A DNA stretch of 64,000 nucleotides, taken from positions 1 to 64,000 of the forward strand of contig NZ_JAFFZS010000019.1 of NCBI RefSeq assembly GCF_016921115.1, in the 5' to 3' direction. The notes under the pieces were generated by a model. The model saw nothing but the letters and a program-made list of their open reading frames with translations. It was not told where the DNA came from and did not search any database. Numbering within the stretch: the stretch's first letter is position 1; every line of letters starts with the position of its first letter. Made by a program: the position numbers and the translations under genes. Of the stretch, positions 45,801 to 53,537 are shown one piece after another. This stretch comes from Streptomyces actuosus (lineage in GTDB: Bacteria > Actinomycetota > Actinomycetes > Streptomycetales > Streptomycetaceae).

Positions 45801-47227
45801 CCACGGGCCTCACCCACATCGGCGCCCGTGAGTACGACCCGGTCACCGGGCGATTCCTCTCGGTCGACCCGGTGATCGACATCAGCGACCCGTTGCAGAT
45901 GAACGGGTACGCCTACGCCAACGGCAACCCGGTGACGCTGTCGGATCCGACCGGTCTGCTCTGGGGCTGGGTGGACAGCGTCGTCAACGCCGTCAGCGAC
46001 GCGGGCAAGGGTGCCTGGAACGGTGCTGTCGACGGCTTCTACGATTTCTCAGAAGGCGTCTACAGCATCACAGACGCGCTCGGATGGACCGACGGGGCCG
46101 CCCAGGACGTCCGCAACGACCGCAACGGCAACACCCCGTTCAGCGTCCACGACACCATCCGGGGTGAGGACAAGGACACCAAGGCCTACAAGTTCGGCTA
46201 CATCGTCGGCTACTCGTCCGTTCCGTTCGTACCGTCACCCGCCGCGCCCGAGATCGGCCTGGCGGAGGCCACGGCGAAGAACTCCGGCCGGCTCAGCCGC
46301 CTGTTCAGCAGGATTGTCAACAAGGTCTTCCACGAGGAGCAGACGCCGCGCTCGGTCGAGATGCCGGTACGGCCACCCAGCGGGAACGGGTTCTCCGCGG
46401 GCCGGCTCCTGGACCATTGCAACAGCTTCCTGGCAGGGACCGAGGTACTTCTCGCCGACGGTTCCAGCAAGCCGATCGAGGACCTCAGGCCTGGTGACCG
46501 GGTGCGCGCCACGGACCCCGAGACCGGGTACACCGCGGGCGAGACCGTCACCACTACCTTCCTGACCAAGGACGACAAGTCCTACGTCGATGTGAAGGTC
46601 GGAACTCCCGGCGACGCCAGCACCATCCACACCACCGACCACCACCCGTTCTGGTCGGAGTCGGAGCACGCCTGGCTGAACGCCGCCGACCTGAAGCCCG
46701 GAATGGCCCTGCGGACGGACGACGGCGCCACCGTCACCGTCCTGGGCACGCACGCCTACCAGGCACATCAGGACACGTACAACCTCACCGTCGAGGAACT
46801 GCACACGTACTATGTGCTGGCGGGGGCCACGCCGGTACTTGTACACAACTCGAACTGTGGGCCGGAATTCAATTCTCCCATGTCAGCCTTTCGGCACTAC
46901 ATGAAGCATGCGTTTGGAGTGCAGCTCAACAAGAAGGGGAACTGGACCGGGGCGCACGGTTACCATCAGCCGGACATGGCCGAATTCAATGGTCCTGGTG
47001 GATTCAGGGCCTACAAGGAAGCGGCCAGTAAATTCATGTCCGGAAGTCCTCGTCGTGGTGACCTGGTGTCGAACGATGGGACGCTGTTCCGAGCGGATCA
47101 TGGAACTGGCTATTTCGGAGTGCTGGACAGTCGAGGGAATATTCAGACCTTCTTCCGTCCGGGCGGGAATCTGGATGACTACATGAGGGAACAGCAGTCA
47201 AAGTACGGCGGGTCCTTTGTCGAGTGA
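39860..47227 (+). CDS. Rhs polymorphic toxin with lectin, Hint and colicin-D-like tail
   Basis: A 2455-residue secreted toxin. The ATG at 39860 follows GGGGGGAG and starts a long Sec signal (about 1-48, ending LPSAAWA). A spacer precedes YD/Rhs repeats that form the toxin-enclosing shell (about 700-2030). A ricin-type beta-trefoil (about 1742-1860: GKCLDVEG, QQWQFTG, GKCVAV) is inserted among the repeats. The core ends with GAREYDPVTGRFLSVDPV and DPTGL near 2033. A Hint self-cleaving domain runs from Cys2187 (CNSFLAGTEVLLADG) to VLVHN (His2329-Asn2330). The last 123 residues are the toxin: KHAFGV, then 'RRGDLVSNDGTLFRA' and GVLDSRGNIQTFFRPGG. This order recalls colicin D, a tRNA anticodon nuclease. 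The tail DNA is near 50% GC against about 70% upstream. A probable immunity gene follows. Confidence 0.9.
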   Translation: MSPVPARSFRLPSVRAFRADQRPLRIRAAAVSVSMALCMALLPSAAWAIAPHARDDVPLTDLQKSTAASLDEAKAGEYEDWEGELTPPDEYNPTKTAPPPGGSAAVALDASGDRLVQAGDLPVSIGKASPTESDPEPPAPTGTWNVAVQPRSSTEDASVDGAIITVTPPSSGATPVDVQLDYGKFEDLYGTEWASRLQLVQLPECFLTAPEQDGCATPTEVPTENDPGTETVRATVDPATAQTEGLTAQSGGGPMVLAATDSASGAGGTYKATDLSPSGTWTAGGSGGGFSWTYPLTIPKPPAGPAPKIALNYSSQAVDGKTSVANGQASWVGDGWSYHPGFIERRYRTCSDDLDGSPNNDNGTDKKKADLCWASDNVVMSLGGTTTDLVHDDASGDWTPSSDGGERVEHKTSSTNGNGDNDGEYWIVTTRDGTRYWFGRNKVGGGLADTNSVFTAPVFGNHAGEPCHKTAFADSACTQAWRWNLDYVEDVHGNAMVVDWARETNHYAKNGKFKQHVSYVRGGYPKQIRYGLRADDLGGAPSAKVTFSVSERCVAEGAVDCSDTEFTSKNYEDKQPWWDTPSTLNCTADVKNCYVSAPTFWTRKRLTGVTTYAQRTEGSTALSKVDHWALEQSFPRQRTDTHPPLWLDSITRTGYGTDGSGTSLPPVTFLPNVDDMPNRVARSASDPTPDFDRLRVATIRTETGGEIQVAYSTPCPSGSAPDPKTNGTRCFPVHWSPDPDLKTPKIEWFNKYVVTKVTEKDRVARQPDVVTTYTYEGDGAWAKDTDEFSKPALRTYSQWRGYASVLVKKGVTAGTGGNKATEQSQARLRFFRGMSRDAGRAEVTVKDSQGASLAEDLLPYQGLTAETIVYTKSGGTVASRQVTVPWAKKTATRERGDGLPDLDAWRTGVTRTDAARMTSTGHERTVRTVTTVDSTYGLPLTSYRSTLTPDADGKLTTGDRQCTATTYVHNTAEHLIGLVQRVRTTAGDCDHAPTASADEVVSDARTSYDALNAFGTAPTRGLPYQVDTVQGDGSGWVTTSRAAYDALGRVLSVTDAQGHKSTTAYTPATGPAFTTTTTDAAGFTRSTLVDPGRGTPLTVADANDRRTTATYDDLGRTTAVWTPSHKQGTDKAVHRFAYQIGADEPPAVTSSTLRDNGTYEDSVTIYDGLLRPRQTQSEALGGGRLVTDVFHNASGTVEQTDHGYLAKGEPDTEIFVPESVFQIPASTQTAYDGMGRPVKATELHEGDPDASTVYKYGGDWTLVWSGKTGDGTSTRLGSNAVKTFTDTLGRTRAVRYYTDVGLHEGQNTHYVYDARDTLSKVTDAQGNTWSYEHDARGRLTGATDPDLGTFTFGYDDLDRQIWSQDGAGRRQYTAYDVLGRRTALRDDAADGTLVAKWTYDSVSGGKGQLASSARYYSGEAFVNEVTGYDSEYRVTGTRTTVPDTEATKGLAGSYSYGYGYTDTGKPLYTDLPAAPGGLAAERVVTRYNGDGVPLTTSGLNWYTSDADYSPYGQVLRTVSGESGHRVWSTNEYDVHTGRLTRSVYDRETAGPHRLDDTWYGYDIAGNVTWITDVRADGSRDRQCFSYDPMGQLRNAWTGATGGCPQASGERGAGPDPKDVTAGPDGDGYWYSYDFDSVGNRTELVDHDLNDPALDDTYTYDYGVTSGNNGTQPSTVTRPHALTRVDSVVREPGSNATSMATYGYDVTGNTITRTLGGDTQNLEWDRRNKVTSVSGFGTGKGAVVNASGKCLDVEGAKTADGTPVQLYRCNGTPAQQWQFTGDTLRAMGKCATASGTNLVLSACDGSAAQTFTRRAADDSLYQAASGKCVAVPSADFTDGRNLQLSDCAAGDAQRWTAGDTTSYLYDAQGDRLVEKTATTRTLYLGETTVTVDSAGTALNAERYYSQPGAPTTLRRTHGKPTGHELSVLLSDRLGTATTAVSLADGQAVTRRKFGPYGNPRGAEPGNWPGRSAFLGTGVTDSTTGLTHIGAREYDPVTGRFLSVDPVIDISDPLQMNGYAYANGNPVTLSDPTGLLWGWVDSVVNAVSDAGKGAWNGAVDGFYDFSEGVYSITDALGWTDGAAQDVRNDRNGNTPFSVHDTIRGEDKDTKAYKFGYIVGYSSVPFVPSPAAPEIGLAEATAKNSGRLSRLFSRIVNKVFHEEQTPRSVEMPVRPPSGNGFSAGRLLDHCNSFLAGTEVLLADGSSKPIEDLRPGDRVRATDPETGYTAGETVTTTFLTKDDKSYVDVKVGTPGDASTIHTTDHHPFWSESEHAWLNAADLKPGMALRTDDGATVTVLGTHAYQAHQDTYNLTVEELHTYYVLAGATPVLVHNSNCGPEFNSPMSAFRHYMKHAFGVQLNKKGNWTGAHGYHQPDMAEFNGPGGFRAYKEAASKFMSGSPRRGDLVSNDGTLFRADHGTGYFGVLDSRGNIQTFFRPGGNLDDYMREQQSKYGGSFVE

Positions 47228-47269
47228 CGGGATGCCCCGCGTGTTCCCTTCGAGAGGTGGTGGAGAATC

Positions 47270-47689
47270 TTGGGAATCGGAACTGATTTCCTGCAAGGGT
47301 ACGAGCAAGTACAGGTCAGGGCAGGGCGAGATGAGGGTGTTTCCGCCGTGCGGGACCTGGCGTCGTGGAGAGAGTTCGTGGCCGTGTGCGTCGAAGGTTA
47401 CGACGACGTGCTCCCCGAGTACTTCCATGACCTTCGTGTCCGGGATGCGATCGAGCGTGGACTCGCGGACCGTTCTCTGAGGGGAATGGAAGGGTTCGAC
47501 GATTTCTCGCATGCTGTGAATGTCGTCGACGAGCGATTCCGCGAGATTGCGACCGTGCGTATCAACCTTTCTGATCCGAAGGTGTTTGCCTGGTGGCATC
47601 ACGTGGTTCCCGGAAGGGGAGGCGAGGAGTTCGCCCGTGATCTTCAACGTCACTTCGGCGCCACGATCGAAATCGTTGAAGAACGCTGA
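47270..47689 (+). CDS. Probable immunity protein for the Rhs toxin
   Basis: A 139-residue acidic soluble protein that starts 42 bases after the toxin stop, on the same strand. TTG at 47270 is the likely start, with GGTGGAG just before it; no better in-frame start is near. Position, size and a GC content falling to about 55-63% are the usual signs of an immunity partner for the exchanged toxin tail. Motifs include 'DLASWREFVAVCVEGYDDVLPEYFHDL' split over its first half and 'VFAWWHHVVPG' near residue 105. I do not recognise the family. A 16-bp terminator hairpin follows at 47780. Confidence 0.7.
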   Translation: MGIGTDFLQGYEQVQVRAGRDEGVSAVRDLASWREFVAVCVEGYDDVLPEYFHDLRVRDAIERGLADRSLRGMEGFDDFSHAVNVVDERFREIATVRINLSDPKVFAWWHHVVPGRGGEEFARDLQRHFGATIEIVEER

Positions 47690-48066
47690 CCACTTCCAGC
47701 GCGGTGTGGAGCGGAGGGTCGGGCCAGGCCGCAGTCGCAGGGCCTGACCTTCGCATCAGATCTGCATGCAGCAGCAAATCTGTGGCCCTGTCGGGAGTAT
47801 CCCGACAGGGCCACAGAGGTGTCCGCCAGAGGTGGTCGACGCCGACGGCCGGCGCGCCGTCGTACGATCGGCCGGCGGTCGAGACGCCGGTACCGGAAGC
47901 AACAGGAACACGGCGAAGAGCCGACTCGGCCACGCCCCCCATCGAGTACGCCCCCATCGGCCGTCACGCCATGCCGGAAGCCCCGGCCGAACGCTCGGAC
48001 GACGGCCTGACATCGTGTGGAAGCAGGAGCGGAGCACGTGCCTATCCCCGAAGCGAGCTGCTGACC
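47690..48066. other. Gap after the toxin-immunity pair
   Basis: The gap holds the terminator at 47780-47816. The remainder up to the ATG at 48067 is open in several frames but shows no protein features. Confidence 0.4.
47780..47816 (+). terminator. Terminator after the immunity gene
   Basis: CTGTGGCCCTGTCGGG (47780-47795) pairs exactly with CCCGACAGGGCCACAG (47801-47816) around AGTAT. A perfect 16-bp stem closes the Rhs-immunity transcript. Confidence 0.85.
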
Positions 48067-48660
48067 ATGTCCGACGCCTACCTCTCGTGGTACCGGACCC
48101 GGACCACCCGGGCCGGGTTCGACACCCTGACGCGGGCCTTCGCCGAGGCCGGGATCTCGCTCGAGCATCCGGTCGGGGGATCGGCGATCCTCCTGGACGT
48201 CGACGGCGGCCAGGTGCCCCTGCCCGCGGCCACCGTGGCCGAGCTCGTCGGCTCAGCGGTCGGCACGCTCAACGTGGAGTGGTGGTTCTCCCCGGACGTC
48301 GACCTGACGTGCTGCTTCTCGTACGAGCCGTTCGGCTGGGAGAAGCAGACCTACTATCTGGACGGCCTCACCGCGGAACAGATGCGCGTGGTCGAACGCG
48401 TGCTCTTCGCGCAGATGCTGTCCAGGCCGTCCGAGACGGTGGCGCTGATCGTGGACGAGACCGGGAGGACCGCTGACGCCGACTGGGACGCACTGGTCAA
48501 CGGGGACACGTCGGACATCGGCCCGATGCCCGACGCGCTGGTCCTGGCGACCTCGATCGCGGACCAGGTGCGAGGGGCCGCGGGGGAGTTCCCCGGGAAC
48601 GCCGCCGCACCCGGGCTGAGCACCCTGACCGACGGGAACCGGGCCGTTCCCAGTACCTGA
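48067..48660 (+). CDS. Hypothetical protein, 197 residues
   Basis: The ATG at 48067 starts 'MSDAYLSWYRTRTTRAGFDT'. The open frame extends to 47704 but that part crosses a terminator hairpin and is unlikely to be coding. The protein is acidic and soluble, with a central Trp/Cys-rich strand region (NVEWWFSPDVDLTCCFSYEPFGWEKQTYYLDG) split as beta strands, then a helical part with a C-terminal low-complexity tail. The family is not recognised. Its place beside a toxin-immunity pair makes an orphan immunity or regulatory role conceivable, without direct evidence. Confidence 0.65.
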   Translation: MSDAYLSWYRTRTTRAGFDTLTRAFAEAGISLEHPVGGSAILLDVDGGQVPLPAATVAELVGSAVGTLNVEWWFSPDVDLTCCFSYEPFGWEKQTYYLDGLTAEQMRVVERVLFAQMLSRPSETVALIVDETGRTADADWDALVNGDTSDIGPMPDALVLATSIADQVRGAAGEFPGNAAAPGLSTLTDGNRAVPST

Positions 48661-48680
48661 CCCGACCCACACCTCAGCGG

Positions 48681-48711
48681 GGCCCGCCGGACACCTTCCG
48701 TCCGGCGGGCC
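48681..48711. terminator. Hairpin between convergent genes
   Basis: GGCCCGCCGGAC (48681-48692) pairs perfectly with GTCCGGCGGGCC (48700-48711), loop of seven bases. It serves the plus-strand gene ending at 48660 and possibly the minus-strand permease ending at 48832. Confidence 0.75.
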
Positions 48712-48831
48712 TCCGGCGTTCCCGGGGCCGGGCCGTGTCCCCTGCGGGAGGGGTCCCTCCACCGGCACGCGACCGGCGCTCACGCCTCCTGGCCCCGGAG
48801 CGTCGTGCAGCTCCTTCCGCTTCCGCGCAGG

Positions 48832-50154
48832 TCACCGCTTTGACTCGGAGGTGTGTGGCGCCGAACCCGCGGGCAGGGTGCGGCCGCGAGCGCGGATGAG
48901 GGCCTCGGCGCCGACGGCGACGCCGAGCATGGCGCCGAACACGGCGAGCTGGCGCGGAATGTTGGTGGCGGCGTAGACACTCAGCGCGGCCAGACAGCCG
49001 ACGCACGCCGCCGTGCCGCATCTCGCTGCGATCCGTGCGGCGCGGCGGGCGTCCGGGACCCGGGACGCGGCAAGGTTCACGGCGGCGAAGACGATCAGGA
49101 AGCCGGCCGAACCCATCAGGCTGATGCCTTCGATGTCGACCAGGTTGACGATCAGGAGCGTGCCCAGCGTGGTGGCGATGAGGCCGCCGATCGGTCGGTG
49201 CCAGACCGGCTCGGCCAGGTGCTCGGGCAGTTCGCCGTGGCGGGCCATCAGGTAGGTGAACTTGGCCGTGCCGTAGAGGGTGGCGTTGATGGCGCTCGCG
49301 GTGGAGACGACGGCGGCGATCGCGATGAGGGTGAAGCCCGCCTGGCCCAGCAGCGGCCTGGCCGCCACCGCCAGGGCGTAGTCCCGATCATGGGTGATCT
49401 GGTGTGCGGTGAGGTTGCCGACCGCGACGAACGCCACCAGCACGTACAGCACGATCACGCTGCCGATGGAGATGAGATACGCGCGCGGAAGCGTGCGTTC
49501 GGGGTCCGCGGCGTCCTCCGCGGCGTTGGCGATCAGCTCGAAGCCCTCGTAGCCGAGGAAGATCAGGGTCCCGGCGTAGACGACGGCGCCGCCGTGCGGA
49601 AACGCCGACGGGGCGACCTTGGCCGTGTCGACGAAGGCCAGCCCGCCGATGCAGAAGACCAGCAGCACGGCCACCTTGAAGTAGACGAGTACGGACTCCG
49701 CCCGGCCGACCACCCGGGCGCCGGCCAGATTGAGCGCGGCGAAGCAGATCACGACGGCACTGCCGAGGGGGCGGTGCCAGCCGCCGGGCAGGCCCAGCAT
49801 CGCGGCCAGATAGGAGCCGAACGCGACGGCGTAGAGCCCGAGCATCACGAAGTAGCTGAGCCACAGCAGCAGGTTGAGAGGTCCGGCCACCCGCGCGCCG
49901 AAGGCGTGGTCGAGGAACGCGGCCGTGCCGCCGCGGCTGCGGACCCGCACCGACAGCAGGGCGTAGGAGACACCGGTCAGGGCCGCAACGACACCGCCGA
50001 CGAGGAAGGACAGGTAGGCGCCCGCACCTGCCACCTGGACGGTCAGGCCCAGGACCGAGAAGATCCCACCGCCGACCATGCCGCCGATGCCGATCGACAC
50101 GAGAGCCGGGACACCCAGGCCCGTCGGCTGCTTCCGCGTACGTGTCGCTGCCAC
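48832..50154 (-). CDS. APC-family amino acid/polyamine permease
   Basis: A 440-residue transporter with about 12 predicted helices. The helix-1 motif is SIGIGGMVGGGIFSVLGLTV, followed by 'GVSYALLSVRVRSRGGTAAF' and, in the helix-6 region, FLGYEGFELIANAAEDA, all typical of the APC superfamily. The GTG at 50154 is preferred since GAGGAGG lies just upstream of it; the in-frame GTG at 50172 lies before that ribosome site. Substrate unknown. It differs from the first APC protein in this window in length and motifs, so they are not recent duplicates. Confidence 0.88.
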   Translation of the reverse strand: MAATRTRKQPTGLGVPALVSIGIGGMVGGGIFSVLGLTVQVAGAGAYLSFLVGGVVAALTGVSYALLSVRVRSRGGTAAFLDHAFGARVAGPLNLLLWLSYFVMLGLYAVAFGSYLAAMLGLPGGWHRPLGSAVVICFAALNLAGARVVGRAESVLVYFKVAVLLVFCIGGLAFVDTAKVAPSAFPHGGAVVYAGTLIFLGYEGFELIANAAEDAADPERTLPRAYLISIGSVIVLYVLVAFVAVGNLTAHQITHDRDYALAVAARPLLGQAGFTLIAIAAVVSTASAINATLYGTAKFTYLMARHGELPEHLAEPVWHRPIGGLIATTLGTLLIVNLVDIEGISLMGSAGFLIVFAAVNLAASRVPDARRAARIAARCGTAACVGCLAALSVYAATNIPRQLAVFGAMLGVAVGAEALIRARGRTLPAGSAPHTSESKR

Positions 50155-50638
50155 CCGGCCTCCTCGTGTCACGGCCCCCTGCCGTCCGGGCCGTTCCCTG
50201 GCTTCGGCCGATCATCACATACCACCGTGCACGGCAGGGGCGTCGGGTCGGCAGGGCCGGGACACCCGCTGCGGCATCCCTCTCCGCACCCGCGGTTCCG
50301 CATCGACGCGCCGCCCGGTCTCACCCCGGTCGCCGAGGCACGTCCCGCCCACGATCCGCTGTTCGCGCCCCTGAGCCGTCCGCCGTCCCGGGGCCGAACG
50401 GCCCCTGCCGGGCCCGACGTTCGTCCCCGGCGACCTCGCCGGGCCCCCTTCGCCGTGGCGGGCTCCGTCCTGGACACGGCGGAGGCAACGGCTCACCGCT
50501 CTGCTGGACAGCGTGTGCGAACGGTCCGGTCTGCCGCGGGGCGGGCCGGAGCGGACAGCGCCCCGGACGGCCGTGGCGCGCCCGGCGGTGGTCTCTCCGG
50601 GACCGCCCCTGGGCCGGCCGAGCGTTCGGCGCTCCGCC
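50155..50638. other. 484-base gap between permease and rhomboid genes
   Basis: No protein features in any frame. It must hold the permease promoter (right of 50154) and the 3' end of the rhomboid transcript. No strong dyad stands out. Confidence 0.4.
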
Positions 50639-51457
50639 TCACCAGCCCGGTCGGGCCCGCCTGCCGAACAGCAGGCCGCGCGGTTCCGGTGGCGGTGGCG
50701 TGCCCGGCTTGAGCGGCCAGGCGAGCAGCATGCCCGCGAGGAAGCCGACCACGTGGGCGGCGTACGCCACCGTGCCCGCGTCGGAGACGCCCCCGCCGGA
50801 GCTGTACACCGCCTGGAGGCCGAACCAGAAGCCCAGCACCAGCCAGGCGGGCAGCCGGAGCGGCAGGAAGATCAGGAACGGCACCAGGACCCACACCCGG
50901 GCCCTGGGGTACAGCACCAGGTAGGCCCCGAGGACACCGGCGATCGCGCCGGACGCGCCGATCAGCGGGTCGCCGGAGTCGGCGTTGAGCAGCGCGAAAC
51001 CGTACGCCGCCGCGTAGCCGCAGACGACGTAGAACAGTGCGAAGCGGACCCGCCCCATGCGGTCCTCGACGTTGTTGCCGAAGATCAGCAGGAAGAGCAT
51101 GTTCCCCAGCAGGTGCAGCCAGCCGCCGTGCAGGAACAACGACGTGAACACGCTGAGCACCGGCGACTTGTCGTACGGCGGCGGGCCCACCACGCACCCG
51201 GGGCCGTGGACGCCGAAGCCGACCTCGCCGGTGGGGACGAGCCGCGGCATCCGATGGTGGATCAGTTCCTGCGGGACCGCCGCGTAGTGGTCCAGGAAGG
51301 CCTGCAGATGGCACAGCTGGGCCAGGTCGCTGTCACCGGCCACGGAACCGGCGAGGCCGGGCGTGGACACGAACACGAGGACGTTCGTCACGATCAGCGC
51401 GTACGTCACCCACGGGGTGCGGCGCACCGGGTTGACGTCATGGACGGGGATGACCAC
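50639..51457 (-). CDS. Rhomboid-family intramembrane serine protease
   Basis: A 272-residue membrane protease. The catalytic dyad is visible: Ser169 in GASGAIAG and His235 in AAHVVGF. The oxyanion-side motif HGGWLHLLGNM (110-120) is present, as is the amphipathic loop before it. About six helices are predicted, with an unusually long first extramembrane loop (about 35-100) containing two Cys residues. Rhomboids cleave TM helices of substrate proteins; the substrate is unknown. The GTG at 51457 has a weak ribosome site. Confidence 0.9.
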   Translation of the reverse strand: MVIPVHDVNPVRRTPWVTYALIVTNVLVFVSTPGLAGSVAGDSDLAQLCHLQAFLDHYAAVPQELIHHRMPRLVPTGEVGFGVHGPGCVVGPPPYDKSPVLSVFTSLFLHGGWLHLLGNMLFLLIFGNNVEDRMGRVRFALFYVVCGYAAAYGFALLNADSGDPLIGASGAIAGVLGAYLVLYPRARVWVLVPFLIFLPLRLPAWLVLGFWFGLQAVYSSGGGVSDAGTVAYAAHVVGFLAGMLLAWPLKPGTPPPPEPRGLLFGRRARPGW

Positions 51458-51582
51458 GAGGAACTATTGCCCGCCGTGCGCGCGGCGAATCGGTGAACGT
51501 CCCTTCGCCCGGCTCCGTATGTCTGTGCGACCGTCCGTGGCGCGGGTGAGGCGCGTCGCGGGGACGACGTGAGGATCAGGCG

Positions 51583-51897
51583 ATGAACGAGCGGGTTACT
51601 CCACCGGCGATGCAGGCCCTGCCCGACGGTGAGGCGGAACTGTCCCTCGTGCTGCGCCTCTCCTGGGAGGACGTGGCACGGCTGGGTCAGGAGGCCGGTC
51701 GGCTGGCCGCGCAGATGCAGCGGCCGGTGACGCTGGACGAGGCCGCCAGCCACCGGTTGCGGTCGGCCCGGGTCCCGGCGGCGCACGCCAAGCCCGCCGG
51801 GGAACAGCCCCCCGCGACGTCTCCCGCGGCGTCCTCCGCGGCGTCCTCCGCCACGGGTTCCGTGGCCTCCCTGCCGCGTCTGAGCGGCACGGCGTAG
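51583..51897 (+). CDS. Small hypothetical protein, 104 residues
   Basis: An ATG at 51583 with GTGAGGATCAGG upstream. The first 70 residues look like one compact domain with 'AELSLVLRLSWEDVARLGQEAG' and 'RPVTLDEAASHRL', similar in feel to short helix-rich Streptomyces proteins. The last 35 residues are Ala/Ser-rich low complexity. The family is not recognised. It is divergent from the rhomboid gene. Confidence 0.6.
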   Translation: MNERVTPPAMQALPDGEAELSLVLRLSWEDVARLGQEAGRLAAQMQRPVTLDEAASHRLRSARVPAAHAKPAGEQPPATSPAASSAASSATGSVASLPRLSGTA

Positions 51898-52004
51898 CGG
51901 CGCGGACGCGGCGGCACGGGCACGGTGCGGCGCGGGGGGCCGGTCGTGGCCGCGCCCGCGCGGCCCCCCGCGCCCGGCGCCGAGCGGGCCCCCGTCCGGT
52001 CACA

Positions 52005-52114
52005 GCGCCGAAAGTGCCGCGGCGCGGCGTCCGTCGACCCCGGCGTCGTCGTGGCCGGCCGCGCCGTTCCCCGCGTCCCTTCGGGGCGCCGCCGAAGCGC
52101 AGTGGAGTCCGCCC
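52005..52114 (-). repeat. Dispersed 110-bp hairpin repeat, copy 3
   Basis: The reverse complement reads ACTCCACTGCGCTTCGGCGG, the hairpin GCGCCCCGAAGGGACGC, GGGGAACGGCGCGGCCGGCC, CACGACGACGCCGGGGTCGA, diverged from copies 1 and 2 but collinear with them. It lies seven bases past the 3' end of the minus-strand flavoprotein gene. Confidence 0.8.
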
Positions 52115-52121
52115 GCCCCGC

Positions 52122-53537
52122 TCAGCGGTGCCGCTCCACCGCCCGCGCCGCCTTGCGCGCCGCGACCAGCACCGGATCCCACACCGGCGAGAACGGCGGT
52201 GCGTAGCCCAGGTCCAGAGCCGTCATGCGGTCCACCGTCATGCCGGCCGTCAGGGCCACGGCCGCGATGTCCACCCGCTTGGCCGCGCCCTCCCGGCCGA
52301 CGATCTGCACGCCCAGCAGGCGGCCCGTGCGCCGCTCGGCCAGCATCTTGACCGTCATGGGGTTCGCGCCCGGGTAGTAGCCGGCGCGGCTGGTCGACTC
52401 GACGGTGACGGACTCGAACGCCAGACCCGCCCGGCGGGCGTCCTTCTCGCGCAACCCGGTGCGGGCGATCTCCAGGTCGCAGACCTTGCTGACGGCCGTG
52501 CCGACGACACCGGGGAACGTGGCGTAGCCGCCGCCGGCGTTGGTGCCGATCACCTGGCCGTGCTTGTTGGCGTGGGTGCCGAGGGGGATGTACCGCTCCT
52601 GGCCGGAGACCAGGTCGAGGACCTCGACGCAGTCGCCGCCGGCCCAGATGTTCTCGTGGCCCCGCACCCGCATCGCCAGGTCGGTGAGGATGCCGCCGTG
52701 GGCGCCGAGCGGGAGCCCCGCCGCCGCGGCGAGCGTCGTCTCCGGGCGGACGCCGATGCCGAGGATCACCACGTCCGCAGGGAACTCGGCGTCCTGCGTG
52801 GCCACGGCGCGGACCCGGCCGTCGTCCCCGGTGAGGATCTTGGTGACCTCGGCGTCGTCGACCATGGTGATGCCGAGCCCCTCCATGGCCCGGTGCACCA
52901 GGCGGCCCATGTCCGGGTCGAGCGTCGACATGGGCTCCGAGCCCCGGTTGACGACCGTCACCTCGTAGCCGCGGTTGATCATCGCCTCGGCCATCTCGAC
53001 GCCGATGTAGCCCGCGCCGACGACGACGGCCCGGCGGCCACGCGTGCGGGCCAGCGTGTCCAGGAGCGCCTGGCCGTCGTCCAGCGTCTGCACCCCGTGC
53101 ACGCCGGTCGCGTCGGCGCCCGGCATGTCGGGGCGGACCGGGCGGGCGCCGGTGGCGACGACCAGCCCGTCGTACGCGGTCCAGGACTCCGCCCCGGTGT
53201 CGGCGTCCCGCGCGCGGACCCGCTGCCGGGCGGTGTCGATCTCCGTGATCTCGGTGCGCATGCGCAGGTCGATGCCCCGGGCGCGGTGCTCCTCGGGGGT
53301 GCGGGCGATCAGCTCGTCCCGGTCGGCGACGTCGCCGCCCACCCAGTACGGGATGCCGCACGCCGAGTAGGAGGTGAAGTGGCCCCGTTCGAACGCCACG
53401 ATCTCCCACTCGTCCGGCCCGCGCATCCGGCGGGCCTGCGACGCCGCGGACATACCCGCGGCGTCGCCCCCGATCACGACCAGCCGCTCCCTCGCGCCCC
53501 CGGCGCCCCCGTCGTCCCGTGCAGCACTCATGTCCAT
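52122..53537 (-). CDS. CoA-disulfide reductase/NADH oxidase-type flavoprotein
   Basis: A 471-residue pyridine-nucleotide disulfide oxidoreductase. The FAD motif is VVIGGDAAGMSAAS (20-33). A single redox Cys lies at residue 60 in SYSACGIPYW, as in CoA-disulfide reductases and NADH oxidases. The NAD motif is VVVGAGYIGVEMAE, and the second FAD motif is IWAGGDCVEV. The C-terminal dimerisation domain is complete. It reduces CoA disulfide or oxygen with NAD(P)H; which one cannot be told from sequence. The ATG at 53537 (or 53531) lacks a clear ribosome site. It is followed by repeat copy 3. Confidence 0.9.
   Translation of the reverse strand: MDMSAARDDGGAGGARERLVVIGGDAAGMSAASQARRMRGPDEWEIVAFERGHFTSYSACGIPYWVGGDVADRDELIARTPEEHRARGIDLRMRTEITEIDTARQRVRARDADTGAESWTAYDGLVVATGARPVRPDMPGADATGVHGVQTLDDGQALLDTLARTRGRRAVVVGAGYIGVEMAEAMINRGYEVTVVNRGSEPMSTLDPDMGRLVHRAMEGLGITMVDDAEVTKILTGDDGRVRAVATQDAEFPADVVILGIGVRPETTLAAAAGLPLGAHGGILTDLAMRVRGHENIWAGGDCVEVLDLVSGQERYIPLGTHANKHGQVIGTNAGGGYATFPGVVGTAVSKVCDLEIARTGLREKDARRAGLAFESVTVESTSRAGYYPGANPMTVKMLAERRTGRLLGVQIVGREGAAKRVDIAAVALTAGMTVDRMTALDLGYAPPFSPVWDPVLVAARKAARAVERHR

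Noticed and set aside
47562..47957. Minus-strand frame over the immunity gene end and terminator
   Set aside because: It crosses the 16-bp terminator hairpin and is Arg/Pro-rich with no features.
50155..50638. A gene in the gap between the permease and rhomboid genes
   Set aside because: Frames are Pro/Arg/Gly-rich without a ribosome site or domain.
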